Positions 7,505 through 16,611 are shown, counted from the first letter of the stretch. The stretch: 64,000 nucleotides of DNA from Iamia sp035765045 (GCA_035765045.1 DASTYI010000139.1:5611-69610), one strand, 5' to 3'. Made by a program: numbers and translations. Notes: generated from the letters alone by a model not told the origin.

Positions 7505-8259
7505 AGCGGGATCACCGTGCCCGGTCGGGTGGTGCGGGCGACGTTGGTGCGCTGGACGACGCCGCCGCCGCCGTCGGGCTCGGAGGTGGTGTTCGAGCAG
7601 CCGCCGTCGGGGACGGCCTGGTAGCGGGTGCGGACGGCGACGGGGCGGACGACGGCGCCGTCGCTCGTCACCCCCGACAGGTCGCTCCAGCGCACCGCCG
7701 AGGAGGGGTCGTCGCAGGCGGCGAAGACCTCGGACCAGACCATGATCCCGGCCAGGTGGTCGCCACCGACGTGGAGCTGGCGGATCTCGACGTCGTCGAC
7801 GCTGGCCGCCCAACCCTCGACGCCCCGGTGGATCGAGAGGCGGTAGGGCCGGCCCGCCACCCAGGCGAGGTCGCGGGTGTTGGGGTTGGCCAGGGCCGAG
7901 GGCAGGGCGCTGGTCGAGCCGCCGAGCTCGCGCCCGTCGGCGCCGTAGCCGCCCCAGTTGACGGCGCCGGCGCCCGGGTGCCGGGGGTGGTGCTGGAGCC
8001 CGGTGTGGCCCCCGCCGAGCCGGCGCCCCAGCCCGGCGCCCTCGACGAAGCTGGCCTGGAGGGCCCAGAAGTGGAGGCGGTCGACGGTCGGCCGCTCGAC
8101 GACGGTGAGGGTGGCGCCCACCTCGACCAGGGCCGGCGCCGGGCCGTCCCACAGCCACTCCAGGTGGAGCGAGGAGGCGCCGTTGGACGACGTCGGCAGC
8201 CCGGTCGTGCGCTCCGAGGCCGAACCCCAGAACCGGGCGAGGGCCGACCGCCAGCTCAC
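7501..8259 (-). CDS. Protein of unknown function, beta-rich
   Basis: 252 residues with no family I recognise. It is rich in Trp, Gly and Ser, with short alternating strands and conserved-looking segments such as LEWLWDGPAP (about 33-42), RLHFWALQASF (about 59-69), AVNWGGYG and RPYRLSIHRG. There is no signal peptide or membrane segment. The look is that of a jelly-roll or LamG-like beta-sandwich, possibly carbohydrate-binding, but that is only an impression. It is coupled on both sides by GTGA overlaps, to an AlkB-like dioxygenase upstream and an LLM oxidoreductase downstream, so the three are probably made together. Confidence 0.65.
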   Translation of the reverse strand: MSWRSALARFWGSASERTTGLPTSSNGASSLHLEWLWDGPAPALVEVGATLTVVERPTVDRLHFWALQASFVEGAGLGRRLGGGHTGLQHHPRHPGAGAVNWGGYGADGRELGGSTSALPSALANPNTRDLAWVAGRPYRLSIHRGVEGWAASVDDVEIRQLHVGGDHLAGIMVWSEVFAACDDPSSAVRWSDLSGVTSDGAVVRPVAVRTRYQAVPDGGCSNTTSEPDGGGGVVQRTNVARTTRPGTVIPL

Positions 8260-8921
8260 CGCGACGAGAAGTGCACCGGGTCGCCGTAGGAGCCGCCCTG
8301 CTCCTGGCGGCCCTGCCGCGACGTCCACCGCCACTGCACCGAGAACCGGGGCCCGACGCGGGCGCTCGTCTTGGGCACGGCGTGCTCCCAGCGGGCCTGG
8401 CAGGCGCCCCCCATGACCAGCAGGTCGCCGTGGCCGGGGGCCAGGTCGATCACCGCCCCCCTGTCGGGCAGGTCGTGGGCGTAGCGGTGGCTCCGCGGCC
8501 GCAGGGCGAAGGGCCGGCGGTGGCCGACCACCAGCAGGGCGATCCGGGTGTCGTCGAGCCACTTCATGTCCCGGTCGCGGTGGAAGGCGACGCTGTCGCG
8601 CCCGTCCCGGTACCAGGCCACGGCGGGGGCGGCGAAGCGGACGCCGTAGCGGTGCTGGAGGGCGCGGTGGACGTCGTGGAGCACCGGGTGCGGGGGCCGG
8701 TCGAGCGGGTACCCGGAGCCGAGCCGGGGCACGTCGACCCAGTGGTCGTAGCGGAAGACCTTGCTGTCGCCCCACGGGAGGTGCTCGACCAGAGCGGTGG
8801 CGACCTCGTCGGGCTCGGTGACGACGCCCCGGGCCACGTCGACCCACGAGGCCTCGTCGAGCCACGTGCGCTCGAAGCGCACGTCCCGCCGCAGCGCCGC
8901 TCGCCCGTCGACCACGTCCAC
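8256..8921 (-). CDS. AlkB-like Fe(II)/2-oxoglutarate dioxygenase
   Basis: 221 residues. The Fe-binding HxD is present as HRD in VAFHRDRDMKW (about 113), the distal His in EHAVPK (about 186) and the 2-oxoglutarate Arg pair in RFSVQWRW (about 197-204). The upstream PHPVLHDVHRALQHRYG and SVAFHRDRDM segments match the AlkB/ALKBH2-3 family, which removes alkyl groups from nucleobases oxidatively. It could repair DNA or RNA or modify another substrate. It is first in the operon, starting at GTG 8921 with TAGCCT 6 bases upstream. There are no Ada or other alkylation-repair genes nearby. Confidence 0.85.
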   Translation of the reverse strand: MDVVDGRAALRRDVRFERTWLDEASWVDVARGVVTEPDEVATALVEHLPWGDSKVFRYDHWVDVPRLGSGYPLDRPPHPVLHDVHRALQHRYGVRFAAPAVAWYRDGRDSVAFHRDRDMKWLDDTRIALLVVGHRRPFALRPRSHRYAHDLPDRGAVIDLAPGHGDLLVMGGACQARWEHAVPKTSARVGPRFSVQWRWTSRQGRQEQGGSYGDPVHFSSR

Positions 8922-8927
8922 CGGGCC

Positions 8928-8933
8928 AGGCTA
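8928..8933 (-). promoter_or_regulatory. Leaderless-type -10 box TAGCCT
   Basis: On the minus strand TAGCCT ends 6 bases before the GTG at 8921. It is an exact copy of the box found before the genes at 9035, 11242 and 18829. No Shine-Dalgarno is present. Confidence 0.6.
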
Positions 8934-9021
8934 CGACCTCGGTCCGGCCCCCACGTCCCGGCGACGGCGCCGGCGTGACACCGTCCGCCAGGGATCCCGG
9001 GCGGCTGTCGCACCCCCTCTG

Positions 9022-9027
9022 TAGCCT
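9022..9027 (+). promoter_or_regulatory. Leaderless-type -10 box TAGCCT
   Basis: TAGCCT is followed by 7 bases and then the GTG at 9035. No purine-rich ribosome site lies between. It forms a divergent pair with the box at 8928-8933. Confidence 0.6.
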
Positions 9028-9034
9028 GGGTCCG

Positions 9035-9763
9035 GTGAAGGGGCATCTGGCCATCCTCGACGGGGACGACACCCTCTGGTCGGTCGAAGGCCTCTACGAC
9101 GACGCCCTCGACCGAGCGCAGGAGCGGGTGGAGGCCCACGGGCTCCCCGGCGATCGCTGGCGCACCCTCCAACGCCAGCTGGACCTGGTCAACGTGCTCG
9201 AGATGGGCACCTCGGCCGCCCGGTTCCCGCTGTCGTCGGTCCAGGCCGTGGACCAGCTCGCCGACGAGGTGGCGGCCCCCGGCGGTCCGGCGCTCGACGC
9301 CCTGCGGTCCGAGGTCGAGGCCATCTCCTGCTCGGTCTTCACCGCCGCCGCCCCGCTCGTGCCCGCCGTCGAGGACGTCCTGGGCGACCTGGGCGAGCGG
9401 ATGCGGCTGGTCCTCCTGACCAAGGGCGATCGGCAGGTGCAGGAGCGGCGCATCGCCGAGTCCGGCCTCCGCCCCCTCCTCGACGACGTGGTCATCGTCG
9501 AGGCCAAGAGCCCCGAGACCTTCGGCGAGATCGTCCGCGCCAGCGGGGTGGTGCCCGGCCGGGCGTGGTCGATCGGCAACAGCATCCCCTCCGACATCAA
9601 CCCCGCCGTCGCCGCCGGGCTCAACGCCGTGTGGGTCGACTCCCACGTCTGGGAGTACGAACGGCGCGAGGGCTACGTGCCCCACCCGAGGGTCATGGCC
9701 CTCCCCTCGCTCAAGGTCGTCCCCGAGCACCTCCTGCCCCTCCTGCGAGACGGGGAGGGGTGA
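9035..9763 (+). CDS. HAD family hydrolase
   Basis: 242-residue haloacid-dehalogenase-type hydrolase. Motif I is LDGDDTLW with the nucleophile Asp at about residue 9, motif II is LLTKGD (about 130), the motif III Lys is in VEAKSP (about 161), and motif IV is SIGNSIPSDINPAVAAG (about 184-200). The helical cap between motifs I and II (about 20-110) marks it as a C1-type phosphatase. The substrate is unknown. A longer frame starts at 8975, but GTG 9035 follows the TAGCCT box and begins directly at the first beta strand. The last base of its stop codon is the first base of the next ATG (TGATG). Confidence 0.82.
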   Translation: MKGHLAILDGDDTLWSVEGLYDDALDRAQERVEAHGLPGDRWRTLQRQLDLVNVLEMGTSAARFPLSSVQAVDQLADEVAAPGGPALDALRSEVEAISCSVFTAAAPLVPAVEDVLGDLGERMRLVLLTKGDRQVQERRIAESGLRPLLDDVVIVEAKSPETFGEIVRASGVVPGRAWSIGNSIPSDINPAVAAGLNAVWVDSHVWEYERREGYVPHPRVMALPSLKVVPEHLLPLLRDGEG

Positions 9764-10566
9764 TGACCCCGAGCAGCGTCCCGAAGCCGCCGCTGTTCGA
9801 CCGCCGCCGGCTCGTCGAGACGGTCCCCGAGCTGGACACCGCCGAGAAGCGCTCGGGCGCCACCTTCGTCAACATCCTCTTCGGCCTCGTCGTCAGCGCC
9901 GGGGTGGGCCAGGTCGTCTTCGCCCTCCGCGAGGGCTACCTCGCCGACGATCCCGATGCCATCAACGCCACCCGCCTGAGCCACCTCGGGCTGGCGCTCC
10001 TGGTCACCACCCTGAGCTGGATCGGCTACCACCAGAGCCAGAAGTACCCGCCGTTCCTCATCAAGTTCGTGAACATCCCGTTGTTCACCTTCGCCCTCGA
10101 CGTGGCCATGGTGGCGTCGTACTACGGGCTGATCGCCACCGCCGAGAACCCGGGCGGCGGCCACGAGCCGGTGATCGGGGCGAGCGCGCGGCCCGAGGCC
10201 GGTCTCATCCTGGTCGTCTTCGTCCTCTACGTGGCGTGGGACGAGGCCGGCTTCCGCCTCTTCCGCGACCCCGAGTACTCCTTCCGGATGCAGGCCCCGC
10301 GCCCGCCCGAGGAGACGCGGGGCACTCGACGGATGGTGACCCTCGCCGCCCTCGCCGCCGCCGTGGCCATCTTCGGGGTGGTGGCGGTGGCCGATCCGTC
10401 GACCCCCGCCACCGTGATCGCCGTCGACGGGCTGCTCGCCCTCCTCGTCATCGCCTACCGGTTGGCCAAGCAGGGTGTGCAGGACACGGTGGTCCTGCGG
10501 GGGGCCGACCCGAAGGAGCCGGTCGAGCTGACCGAGTGGCGGGCCGCCCGAGCGCAGGGCGCCTAG
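9763..10566 (+). CDS. Predicted membrane protein, unknown function
   Basis: 267 residues, not assigned to a family. Predicted membrane helices lie at about 33-53 (FVNILFGLVVSAGVGQVVF), 75-92 (LGLALLVTTLSWIG), 105-125 (FVNIPLFTFALDVAMVASYYG), 150-165 (LILVVFVLYVAWD), 190-212 and 217-233. The N-terminal 30 and C-terminal 30 residues are charged and likely cytoplasmic. It shares one base with the HAD hydrolase stop (TGATG), so the two are probably co-transcribed. Function cannot be told. Confidence 0.7.
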   Translation: MTPSSVPKPPLFDRRRLVETVPELDTAEKRSGATFVNILFGLVVSAGVGQVVFALREGYLADDPDAINATRLSHLGLALLVTTLSWIGYHQSQKYPPFLIKFVNIPLFTFALDVAMVASYYGLIATAENPGGGHEPVIGASARPEAGLILVVFVLYVAWDEAGFRLFRDPEYSFRMQAPRPPEETRGTRRMVTLAALAAAVAIFGVVAVADPSTPATVIAVDGLLALLVIAYRLAKQGVQDTVVLRGADPKEPVELTEWRAARAQGA

Positions 10567-10588
10567 CGGCGACTGCGATGCTGGGGGC

Positions 10589-11241
10589 GTGGCGGGGAGC
10601 TGGGACACCGACGAGGCCAAGGTCCGGGACTACGTGGACCGGATGGGGCGGCTGGCGCCCCGGCAGGTGGGCGAGGCCGAGCTGCTCGAGGCCCTGCCCC
10701 CGGCGGTCGGGTCGCTCCTCGACCTGGGCTGCGGCGACGGCCGGCTGGCCCGGCTCGTCCTCGACGCCCACCCCGAGGTGCGCCGGGTGGTCGCCGTCGA
10801 CACGTCGGCCCCGATGCTCGACCTCGCCCGGATCGCCCTCGGCGGCGACGACCGGACGACGCTGGTCGAGCACGACCTGGCCACCCCGATCACCGCGCTC
10901 GGCACCTTCGACGCCGTCGTCTCCGGCTTCGCCATCCACCACGTCACCGACGACCGCAAGCGGGCGCTCTTCGCCGAGATCGCCGAGGCCCTGGCCCCCG
11001 GCGGCGTGTTCGCCAACCTCGAGGTCGTCCCGTGCGCCACCCCCGAGCTCCACGCCGAGTTCTACCGGCGCATCGGGCGGGCCGGCGACGACCCCGAGGA
11101 CGTCCTCGCCCCGGTCGACGCGCAGCTGGCGTGGATGCGCGAGGCCGGCCTGGCCCACGTCGACTGCCAGTGGCGCTGGCGGGGCTACGCCCTGCTGACC
11201 GGCTCGCGACCGCCTGAGCCGCACCCCCTAGCCTCGGGCCC

Positions 11242-11263
<22 letters not shown>
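10589..11263 (+). CDS. Class I SAM-dependent methyltransferase
   Basis: 224 residues. The Rossmann SAM-binding motif I is LLDLGCGDGRLARL (about residues 41-54), followed by VVAVDTSAPML for the acidic post-I loop and FDAVVSGFAIHHV for motif IV (about 107-120). The fold is that of small-molecule methyltransferases of the UbiE/methyltransf_25 kind. The methyl acceptor is unknown. The start is GTG 10589, with GATGCT 7-8 bases upstream as a possible -10. The 3' end overlaps the aminotransferase start by 22 bases in another frame, and that gene's TAGCCT box lies inside this one. Confidence 0.85.
11229..11234 (+). promoter_or_regulatory. Leaderless-type -10 box TAGCCT inside the methyltransferase 3' end
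   Basis: TAGCCT is followed by 7 bases and then the GTG at 11242. It lies within the last codons of the methyltransferase, so the aminotransferase can have its own leaderless transcript. Confidence 0.55.
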
Positions 11264-12416
<1,153 letters not shown>

Positions 12417-12420
<4 letters not shown>

Positions 12421-12542
12421 GCGAGCGCAGCGAGCGAACCAGACAGCACAGGATGTCCGACGGCGGAGCCGTCCGTGGTCATCGGTGCCCGGAGCGGTCG
12501 GCCCGGTCTCGCCCCGCGAGCGAGCCGATGGAGCACCGATGA
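12417..12542 (+). CDS. Arg/Ser-rich small ORF bridging two coupled genes
   Basis: A 41-codon frame begins at GTG 12417, overlapping the aminotransferase TGA (GTGA), and ends at a TGA that overlaps the amidase ATG (ATGA). The peptide starts VSERSERTRQHR, ends EPMEHR and holds many Arg and Ser residues. It may be a real small protein, or a mobile DNA element that keeps translation going from one gene to the next. The first 21 bases, GAGCGAGCGCAGCGAGCGA in the core, recur near 34376-34396. I know no function. Confidence 0.35.
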
Positions 12543-13345
12543 CCAGCCCCCAGGTCCCCGCCGACCACGTCCGCATCGCCGCCGTCCAGCACGACATCGC
12601 CTGGGACGACCGCGAGGCCAACTTCGCCCACCTCGCCCCGCTGGTGGCGGCCGCCGCCGGGGCCGGCGCCGGCATCGTCCTGCTCAGCGAGACCTTCTCC
12701 ACCGGCTTCGCCGTCGACGTGCCCGACCTGGGCGAGCCCGAGGGCGGGCCCAGCGCCACCTTCCTCGCCGAGCAGGCCCGCACCCACGGCGTCTGGGTCG
12801 GCGGGACGTGCCCCGAGATCCCCGCCGACGCCCCGGCCGACGACCAGCGCCCGTTCAACTCCTTCGTCCTGGCCGGGCCCGACGGCACCACCCACCGCTA
12901 CCGCAAGATCCACCCGTTCACCTACGCCGGCGAGGAGAAGCACTTCCGGGCCGGCACCGACCTGGTGACCGTCGAGGTGGCCGGGCTCCGACTCACCCTG
13001 TTCGTCTGCTACGACCTGCGCTTCGCCGACGAGATGTGGCAGGTCGCCCGCGACACCGACGTCTACCTCTTCCCGGCCAACTGGCCCGAGAGCCGGCGCC
13101 TCCACTGGACGACGCTGCTGCGGGCCCGGGCCATCGAGGACCAGGCCTACGTCGTCGGCGTCAACCGGGTGGGCTCGGGTGGCGGGCTCGACTACTCGGG
13201 CGACAGCTGCATCATCGACCCCACCGGCGAGGTCCTGGCCTCGGCCGCCGCCGGCGAGTCGATCCTGCTGGCCGACGTGTCGGCGGCCCGGGTGGCCGCC
13301 GTGCGCGACCGCTTCCGCTTCCTCCCCGACCGCCGCACGGGCTGA
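12539..13345 (+). CDS. Nitrilase-superfamily omega-amidase (YafV/NIT2-like)
   Basis: 268 residues. The catalytic triad of the carbon-nitrogen hydrolases is complete: Glu in LLSETFSTGF (about 45), Lys in YRKIHPF (about 122) and Cys in LFVCYDLRFADE (about 158). NSFVL and VNRVGSGGGLDYSGDS also match the omega-amidase branch that hydrolyses 2-ketoglutaramate and related omega-amides. Pairing with the aminotransferase upstream supports a glutamine transaminase/omega-amidase route, as used in methionine salvage. The ATG overlaps the small ORF stop. The gene ends 2 bases before a 29-bp palindrome. Confidence 0.88.
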   Translation: MTSPQVPADHVRIAAVQHDIAWDDREANFAHLAPLVAAAAGAGAGIVLLSETFSTGFAVDVPDLGEPEGGPSATFLAEQARTHGVWVGGTCPEIPADAPADDQRPFNSFVLAGPDGTTHRYRKIHPFTYAGEEKHFRAGTDLVTVEVAGLRLTLFVCYDLRFADEMWQVARDTDVYLFPANWPESRRLHWTTLLRARAIEDQAYVVGVNRVGSGGGLDYSGDSCIIDPTGEVLASAAAGESILLADVSAARVAAVRDRFRFLPDRRTG

Positions 13346-13346
13346 T

Positions 13347-13375
13347 CGCCTCAAGGTGCCTGGCACCTTGAGGCG
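13347..13375. repeat. 29-bp palindromic repeat, copy 1 (terminator-like)
   Basis: Arms CGCCTCAAGGTGCC (13347-13360) and GGCACCTTGAGGCG (13362-13375) are perfect inverted copies around one T. Further copies are at 27611 and 39297. This one lies exactly between convergent stop codons (13345 and 13377), so it could terminate both transcripts. No T tract follows. Confidence 0.85.
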
Positions 13376-13376
13376 G

Positions 13377-14141
13377 TCAGAGCAGGCCGAGGCCGCCGTC
13401 GACGGTCAGGGTCGTGCCGGTGATGTAGGACGCCTCGTCGGACAGCAGGAACACGGTCGCCGCCGCCACCTCCCACGCCGTGCCCTGGCGGCCGAGCGGC
13501 ACCCGGGTGCGGCCCCGCGCCGGGCGACCCCGGGTGGCGGCCCGCCCGAGGGGCGTGTCGATCAGCCCGGGGGCGACGACGTTGGCCCGCACGCCGAGCC
13601 GGGCCCCCTCCAGGGCGACGTGGCGGTTGAGGCCGAGCAGCCCGGCCTTCGAGGCGTCGTAGGCGGGGAGGTTGCTCCCGGGCTGGGTGCCGGCCAGCGA
13701 GCCGACGAAGACGAAGGCGCTGCCGGCCGGCATCCGGGGCAGGGCCAGCCGGGCGGTGAGGAAGGGGGCGCGGAGGTTGACCGCCAGGGTGGTGTCCCAG
13801 TCCTCGGCGCTGGTGCCGATCAGCCCGCCGGCGCCTCGGCCGATGCCGACGTTGACGACGACGCCGTGGAGCTCGGGCACCGCCCCGACCATGGCCGCCG
13901 CCCCCTCCTCGGTGGCGGCGTCGGCCTCGACCACGATCGCCCGGCCGCCGACCTCGGCGACCAGCGTGGCCGTGACCTCGGCCCGCGACCGCTCGACGTC
14001 GGCGCAGACGACCGTCGCCCCCTCGCGGGCGCAGGCCACGGCGATGGCCCGGCCGTTGCCGAGCGGGGCGTCGGGCTCGGGCGAGGGCTGGGACCCGGCC
14101 CCGATGACCAGGACCGTCCGCCCGTCCAGCCGGTCGCTCAC
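13377..14141 (-). CDS. Short-chain dehydrogenase/reductase
   Basis: 254 residues. The NAD(P)-binding Rossmann start is VLVIGAGSQPSPEPDAPLGNG, with an insertion inside the usual TGxxxGxG loop, so it is a variant. NVGIGRG replaces the usual NNAG. The catalytic Ser is in FVFVGSLAG (about 139), and YDASKAG holds the Tyr and Lys (about 152-156). The C-terminus SYITGTTLTVDGG is typical. The substrate is unknown. The GTG start overlaps the upstream gene's stop as GTGA, so it is made with the carboxymuconolactone decarboxylase-like protein. Confidence 0.82.
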   Translation of the reverse strand: MSDRLDGRTVLVIGAGSQPSPEPDAPLGNGRAIAVACAREGATVVCADVERSRAEVTATLVAEVGGRAIVVEADAATEEGAAAMVGAVPELHGVVVNVGIGRGAGGLIGTSAEDWDTTLAVNLRAPFLTARLALPRMPAGSAFVFVGSLAGTQPGSNLPAYDASKAGLLGLNRHVALEGARLGVRANVVAPGLIDTPLGRAATRGRPARGRTRVPLGRQGTAWEVAAATVFLLSDEASYITGTTLTVDGGLGLL

Positions 14142-14725
14142 GGGGACGGCCAGCGGGGGGCGCCGTCCTCGAGCGGGACGCCGAGGCTGTTCAGCGTCAT
14201 CGACACCAGGTGGTAGTGGCCGACGACCATCGGGATCTCGACCATCTGCTTGGCGTCGTAGCGCTCGGCCAGGGCCGCCCAGGTGGCGTCGGTGAGGCAG
14301 TGGTCGTCGTGGAGCTCGTCGGCGGCCCGCAGGAGCAGGGCGTCGTGGGCGTCCCAGCCGGCGGCGTCGGGCCCGGCCGCCACCCGTGCGATCTCGTCGT
14401 CGGCCAGCCCGGCCTGCCGGCCGACCAGCACGTGCTGGGCCCACTCGTACTCCGACCCGCAGCGCCACCCGGTGCGCAGCACCAGCAGCTCGCGGTCGCG
14501 CGCCGGGAGCTTCCCGGCCAGCAGCTTGCCCCCGAACGGGAGCCACTTGGCGAACAGCCCGGGGTGGCGGACGAGCGTGGCGAAGATGTTGACCGTCGGC
14601 GTGTCCAGCCCGACCAGGCCCATCAGCTCGCGCTGGAAGTCGTCCATCTCCTCGACCGGGAGGGGGGCGAGGCGGGGTGTCTCGGGGCGGGGCCCGTGGC
14701 CGGGCGGTGGGGTCGGTGCGGGCAC
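14138..14725 (-). CDS. Carboxymuconolactone decarboxylase/AhpD-like family protein
   Basis: 195 residues with the all-helical CMD/AhpD layout: a helix with NIFATLVRHPGLFAKW (about 45-60), the ARDRELLVLRTGWRCGSEYEWAQH core (about 75-98) with the single Cys of the active-site region, and VGHYHLVSMTLNSLGV near the end. Only one Cys is present at the CxxC position of true AhpD peroxidoreductases, and His98 is in place, so it belongs to the CMD-like branch with uncertain chemistry. GTG 14725 is chosen; a shorter start at the MDDFQRELMG methionine is possible. Operon with the SDR downstream. Confidence 0.75.
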   Translation of the reverse strand: MPAPTPPPGHGPRPETPRLAPLPVEEMDDFQRELMGLVGLDTPTVNIFATLVRHPGLFAKWLPFGGKLLAGKLPARDRELLVLRTGWRCGSEYEWAQHVLVGRQAGLADDEIARVAAGPDAAGWDAHDALLLRAADELHDDHCLTDATWAALAERYDAKQMVEIPMVVGHYHLVSMTLNSLGVPLEDGAPRWPSP

Positions 14726-14776
14726 GGCGGGAGTCTGCCACCCGCTCCACCGGCCCGGCCGGACAGGATCGGCGGC

Positions 14777-15034
14777 GTGATCGACTGGCTGTTCCGCGAC
14801 CGGGCGACCGGGCGGATCGTCGTGGCCCAGTGGCCCAACGTGGCCCTCGTCGTCTTCCTCGTCGCCCGGCTGGCCGACCGGCTGATCGACCCGTCGACCC
14901 CGGCGCTGGCCGTCGTCGGCACCGTCGCCCTGCTCTGGTGGGCGGGCGACGAGGTGCTGCGGGGCGTCAACCCGTGGCGCCGGATCCTGGGGGCGGTGGT
15001 CGCCGTCGGCACGCTCGCCGGGCTGGTCTGGTAG
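14777..15034 (+). CDS. Small membrane protein
   Basis: 85 residues. Three hydrophobic segments are apparent at about 17-30 (WPNVALVVFLVARL), 42-57 (LAVVGTVALLWWAG) and 69-85. I do not recognise the family. The GTG at 14777 follows CAGGAT by 7 bases, similar to the other leaderless starts. It is divergent from the CMD-like gene and ends 11 bases before the transglutaminase-like gene. Confidence 0.6.
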   Translation: MIDWLFRDRATGRIVVAQWPNVALVVFLVARLADRLIDPSTPALAVVGTVALLWWAGDEVLRGVNPWRRILGAVVAVGTLAGLVW

Positions 15035-15045
15035 CAACGGCGCCC

Positions 15046-15888
15046 GTGGAGCGGCAGACCCGGATGACCGACCCGGGGCGCCACGCCGCCGCCGTCGCCG
15101 CCCTGCCCGACGACCTCGACGCCCTGGTCGCCGTCGTCCAGGGCCTCCTCGTCCACCCCTTCCTGGCCGAGTCGCTCTACGGCGTGGCCGTCACCGACGA
15201 CGAGGCCGTCCACGAGCGCCGGGTCGAGGGCATCCTCGACCGGGTCCTGGCCCGCGACCCGGCACCCCTCGACGTGGCCCGCCCGCCCGAGCGCCGGGTG
15301 CCGGGCAATTGCCGGCAGATCTCGGTGCTCCTCACCGCCCTGCTCCGCGCCCACGGTCGCCCGGCCCGGGCCCGCTGCGGCTTCGGCGACTACTTCCTCA
15401 CCGACGCCTTCGAGGACCACTGGGCCTGCGAGCGCTGGGACGACGACGCCCGCCGGTGGACCCTGGTCGACGCCCAGCTCGACGAGGTCCAGCGCGACCT
15501 GTTCGGCATCGACTTCCCGATCACCGACGTGCCCCGCGACCGCTTCGTGGTCGCCGGCCACGCCTGGGCCGCCTACCGGGACGGGCGGGTCGACCCGCAG
15601 CGCTACGGGCTGTCGGCGCGGGCCGACGGCGGCCCGGGCTGGATCGCCGGCAACCTGCTCCGCGACGCCGCCTCGCTGGCCGGACACGAGATGCTGCCGT
15701 GGGACGGGTGGGGGGCGATGCTCGCCCCCGGGTCCGAGCACCACGCCTTCCTCGACCGGCTGGCGGTGCTCACCACCGACCCCGACGCCCACGGCGACGA
15801 GCTGGCCCGGCTGGCCGCCGAGGACGACCGCCTCCGCGTCCCCCGGCGCGTCCTCGACCTCCTCCGCGGCGGCGACGGACCGGTCTGA
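15046..15888 (+). CDS. Transglutaminase-like domain protein
   Basis: 280 residues. A papain-like transglutaminase core is visible: Cys in VPGNCRQISVLLTALLRAHG (about 89), His in FEDHWACERWD (about 125) and Asp in WTLVDAQLD (about 142). These enzymes cleave or join amide bonds; many bacterial members act on small or peptide substrates. There is no signal peptide, so it is likely cytoplasmic. GTG 15046 is chosen, with TAGCAA 8 bases upstream; ATG 15064 is an alternative. Substrate unknown. Confidence 0.78.
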   Translation: MERQTRMTDPGRHAAAVAALPDDLDALVAVVQGLLVHPFLAESLYGVAVTDDEAVHERRVEGILDRVLARDPAPLDVARPPERRVPGNCRQISVLLTALLRAHGRPARARCGFGDYFLTDAFEDHWACERWDDDARRWTLVDAQLDEVQRDLFGIDFPITDVPRDRFVVAGHAWAAYRDGRVDPQRYGLSARADGGPGWIAGNLLRDAASLAGHEMLPWDGWGAMLAPGSEHHAFLDRLAVLTTDPDAHGDELARLAAEDDRLRVPRRVLDLLRGGDGPV

Positions 15889-15900
15889 CCGCCGGTCTGG

Positions 15901-15906
15901 TAGCCC
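15901..15906 (+). promoter_or_regulatory. Leaderless-type -10 box TAGCCC
   Basis: TAGCCC is followed by 6 bases and then the ATG at 15913. It matches the TAGCCT class in five of six positions. Confidence 0.5.
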
Positions 15907-15912
15907 GGGGGG

Positions 15913-16611
15913 ATGGACCTCCTCGAGGGCATGGCGACCACCCGGGCCATCCGCCGGTACCGGCCCGACCCGATCCCCGACGACGACCTCGGTCGCATCC
16001 TGTGGCACGCCACCCGGGCCCCCTCGGGGTCGAACCGCCAGCCCTTCCGGTTCCTCGTGCTGCGCGACGGGCCGGCGGCGACACGGGCCAAGGCCGTGCT
16101 CGGCGCCGGCTTCCGCGCCGCCTGGGACGCCAAGGAGGAGGCCGACGGCTACACCGCGGGGTCGGGGGCGGCGGAGGACAGCCCCAAGGCCCGCATGGCG
16201 GCGACGATGCGCCACTTCGTCGACCACATCGAGGCCACCCCGGCGATCGTGCTGGCCTGCTACCGCCGCCACCGCGCCCCGCACCCGGCCGAGGGCGCCT
16301 CGGTCTACCCGGCGTGCCAGAACCTCCTGCTCGCCGCCCGGGCCCTCGGCTACGGCGGGGTGATGACCATGTGGCACACCCTGGTCGAGGACGACCTGCG
16401 GGAGATCGTGGGCCTGCCCGACGACGTCGTCATCGGCGCCACCATCTGCCTGGGGCGGCCAGTGGGCGGCCACGGTCCGGTCCGGCGCCGCCCGGTGCAG
16501 GAGCTGGTCTTCAACGACCGATGGGACGCCCCGGCGGCGTGGGCCACCGACCCGCCCGGCACCGCCTTCACCGCCGCCGGCCCGCCACGAGGGCCCGACC
16601 GGATGCCCTGA
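15913..16611 (+). CDS. Nitroreductase family protein
   Basis: 232 residues. The FMN-binding start TTRAIRRYRPDPIPDDDL (about 9-26) and HATRAPSGSNRQPFRFLVL (about 32-50) are clear. YPACQNLLLAARALGYGGVMTMWH (about 137-160) forms the helix lining the active site, and EIVGLPDDVVIGATICLG (about 169-186) is also standard. It uses FMN and NAD(P)H to reduce nitro, quinone or similar groups. The real substrate is unknown. Its 3' end overlaps the convergent FAD gene by 44 bases. Confidence 0.88.
   Translation: MDLLEGMATTRAIRRYRPDPIPDDDLGRILWHATRAPSGSNRQPFRFLVLRDGPAATRAKAVLGAGFRAAWDAKEEADGYTAGSGAAEDSPKARMAATMRHFVDHIEATPAIVLACYRRHRAPHPAEGASVYPACQNLLLAARALGYGGVMTMWHTLVEDDLREIVGLPDDVVIGATICLGRPVGGHGPVRRRPVQELVFNDRWDAPAAWATDPPGTAFTAAGPPRGPDRMP

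Noticed and set aside
6362..7624. Plus-strand frame starting MPYGAQVSMHSC in the 6305-6583 gap
   Set aside because: Only its first part is in free DNA. It soon runs antisense through the LLM oxidoreductase and has no domain or promoter support.
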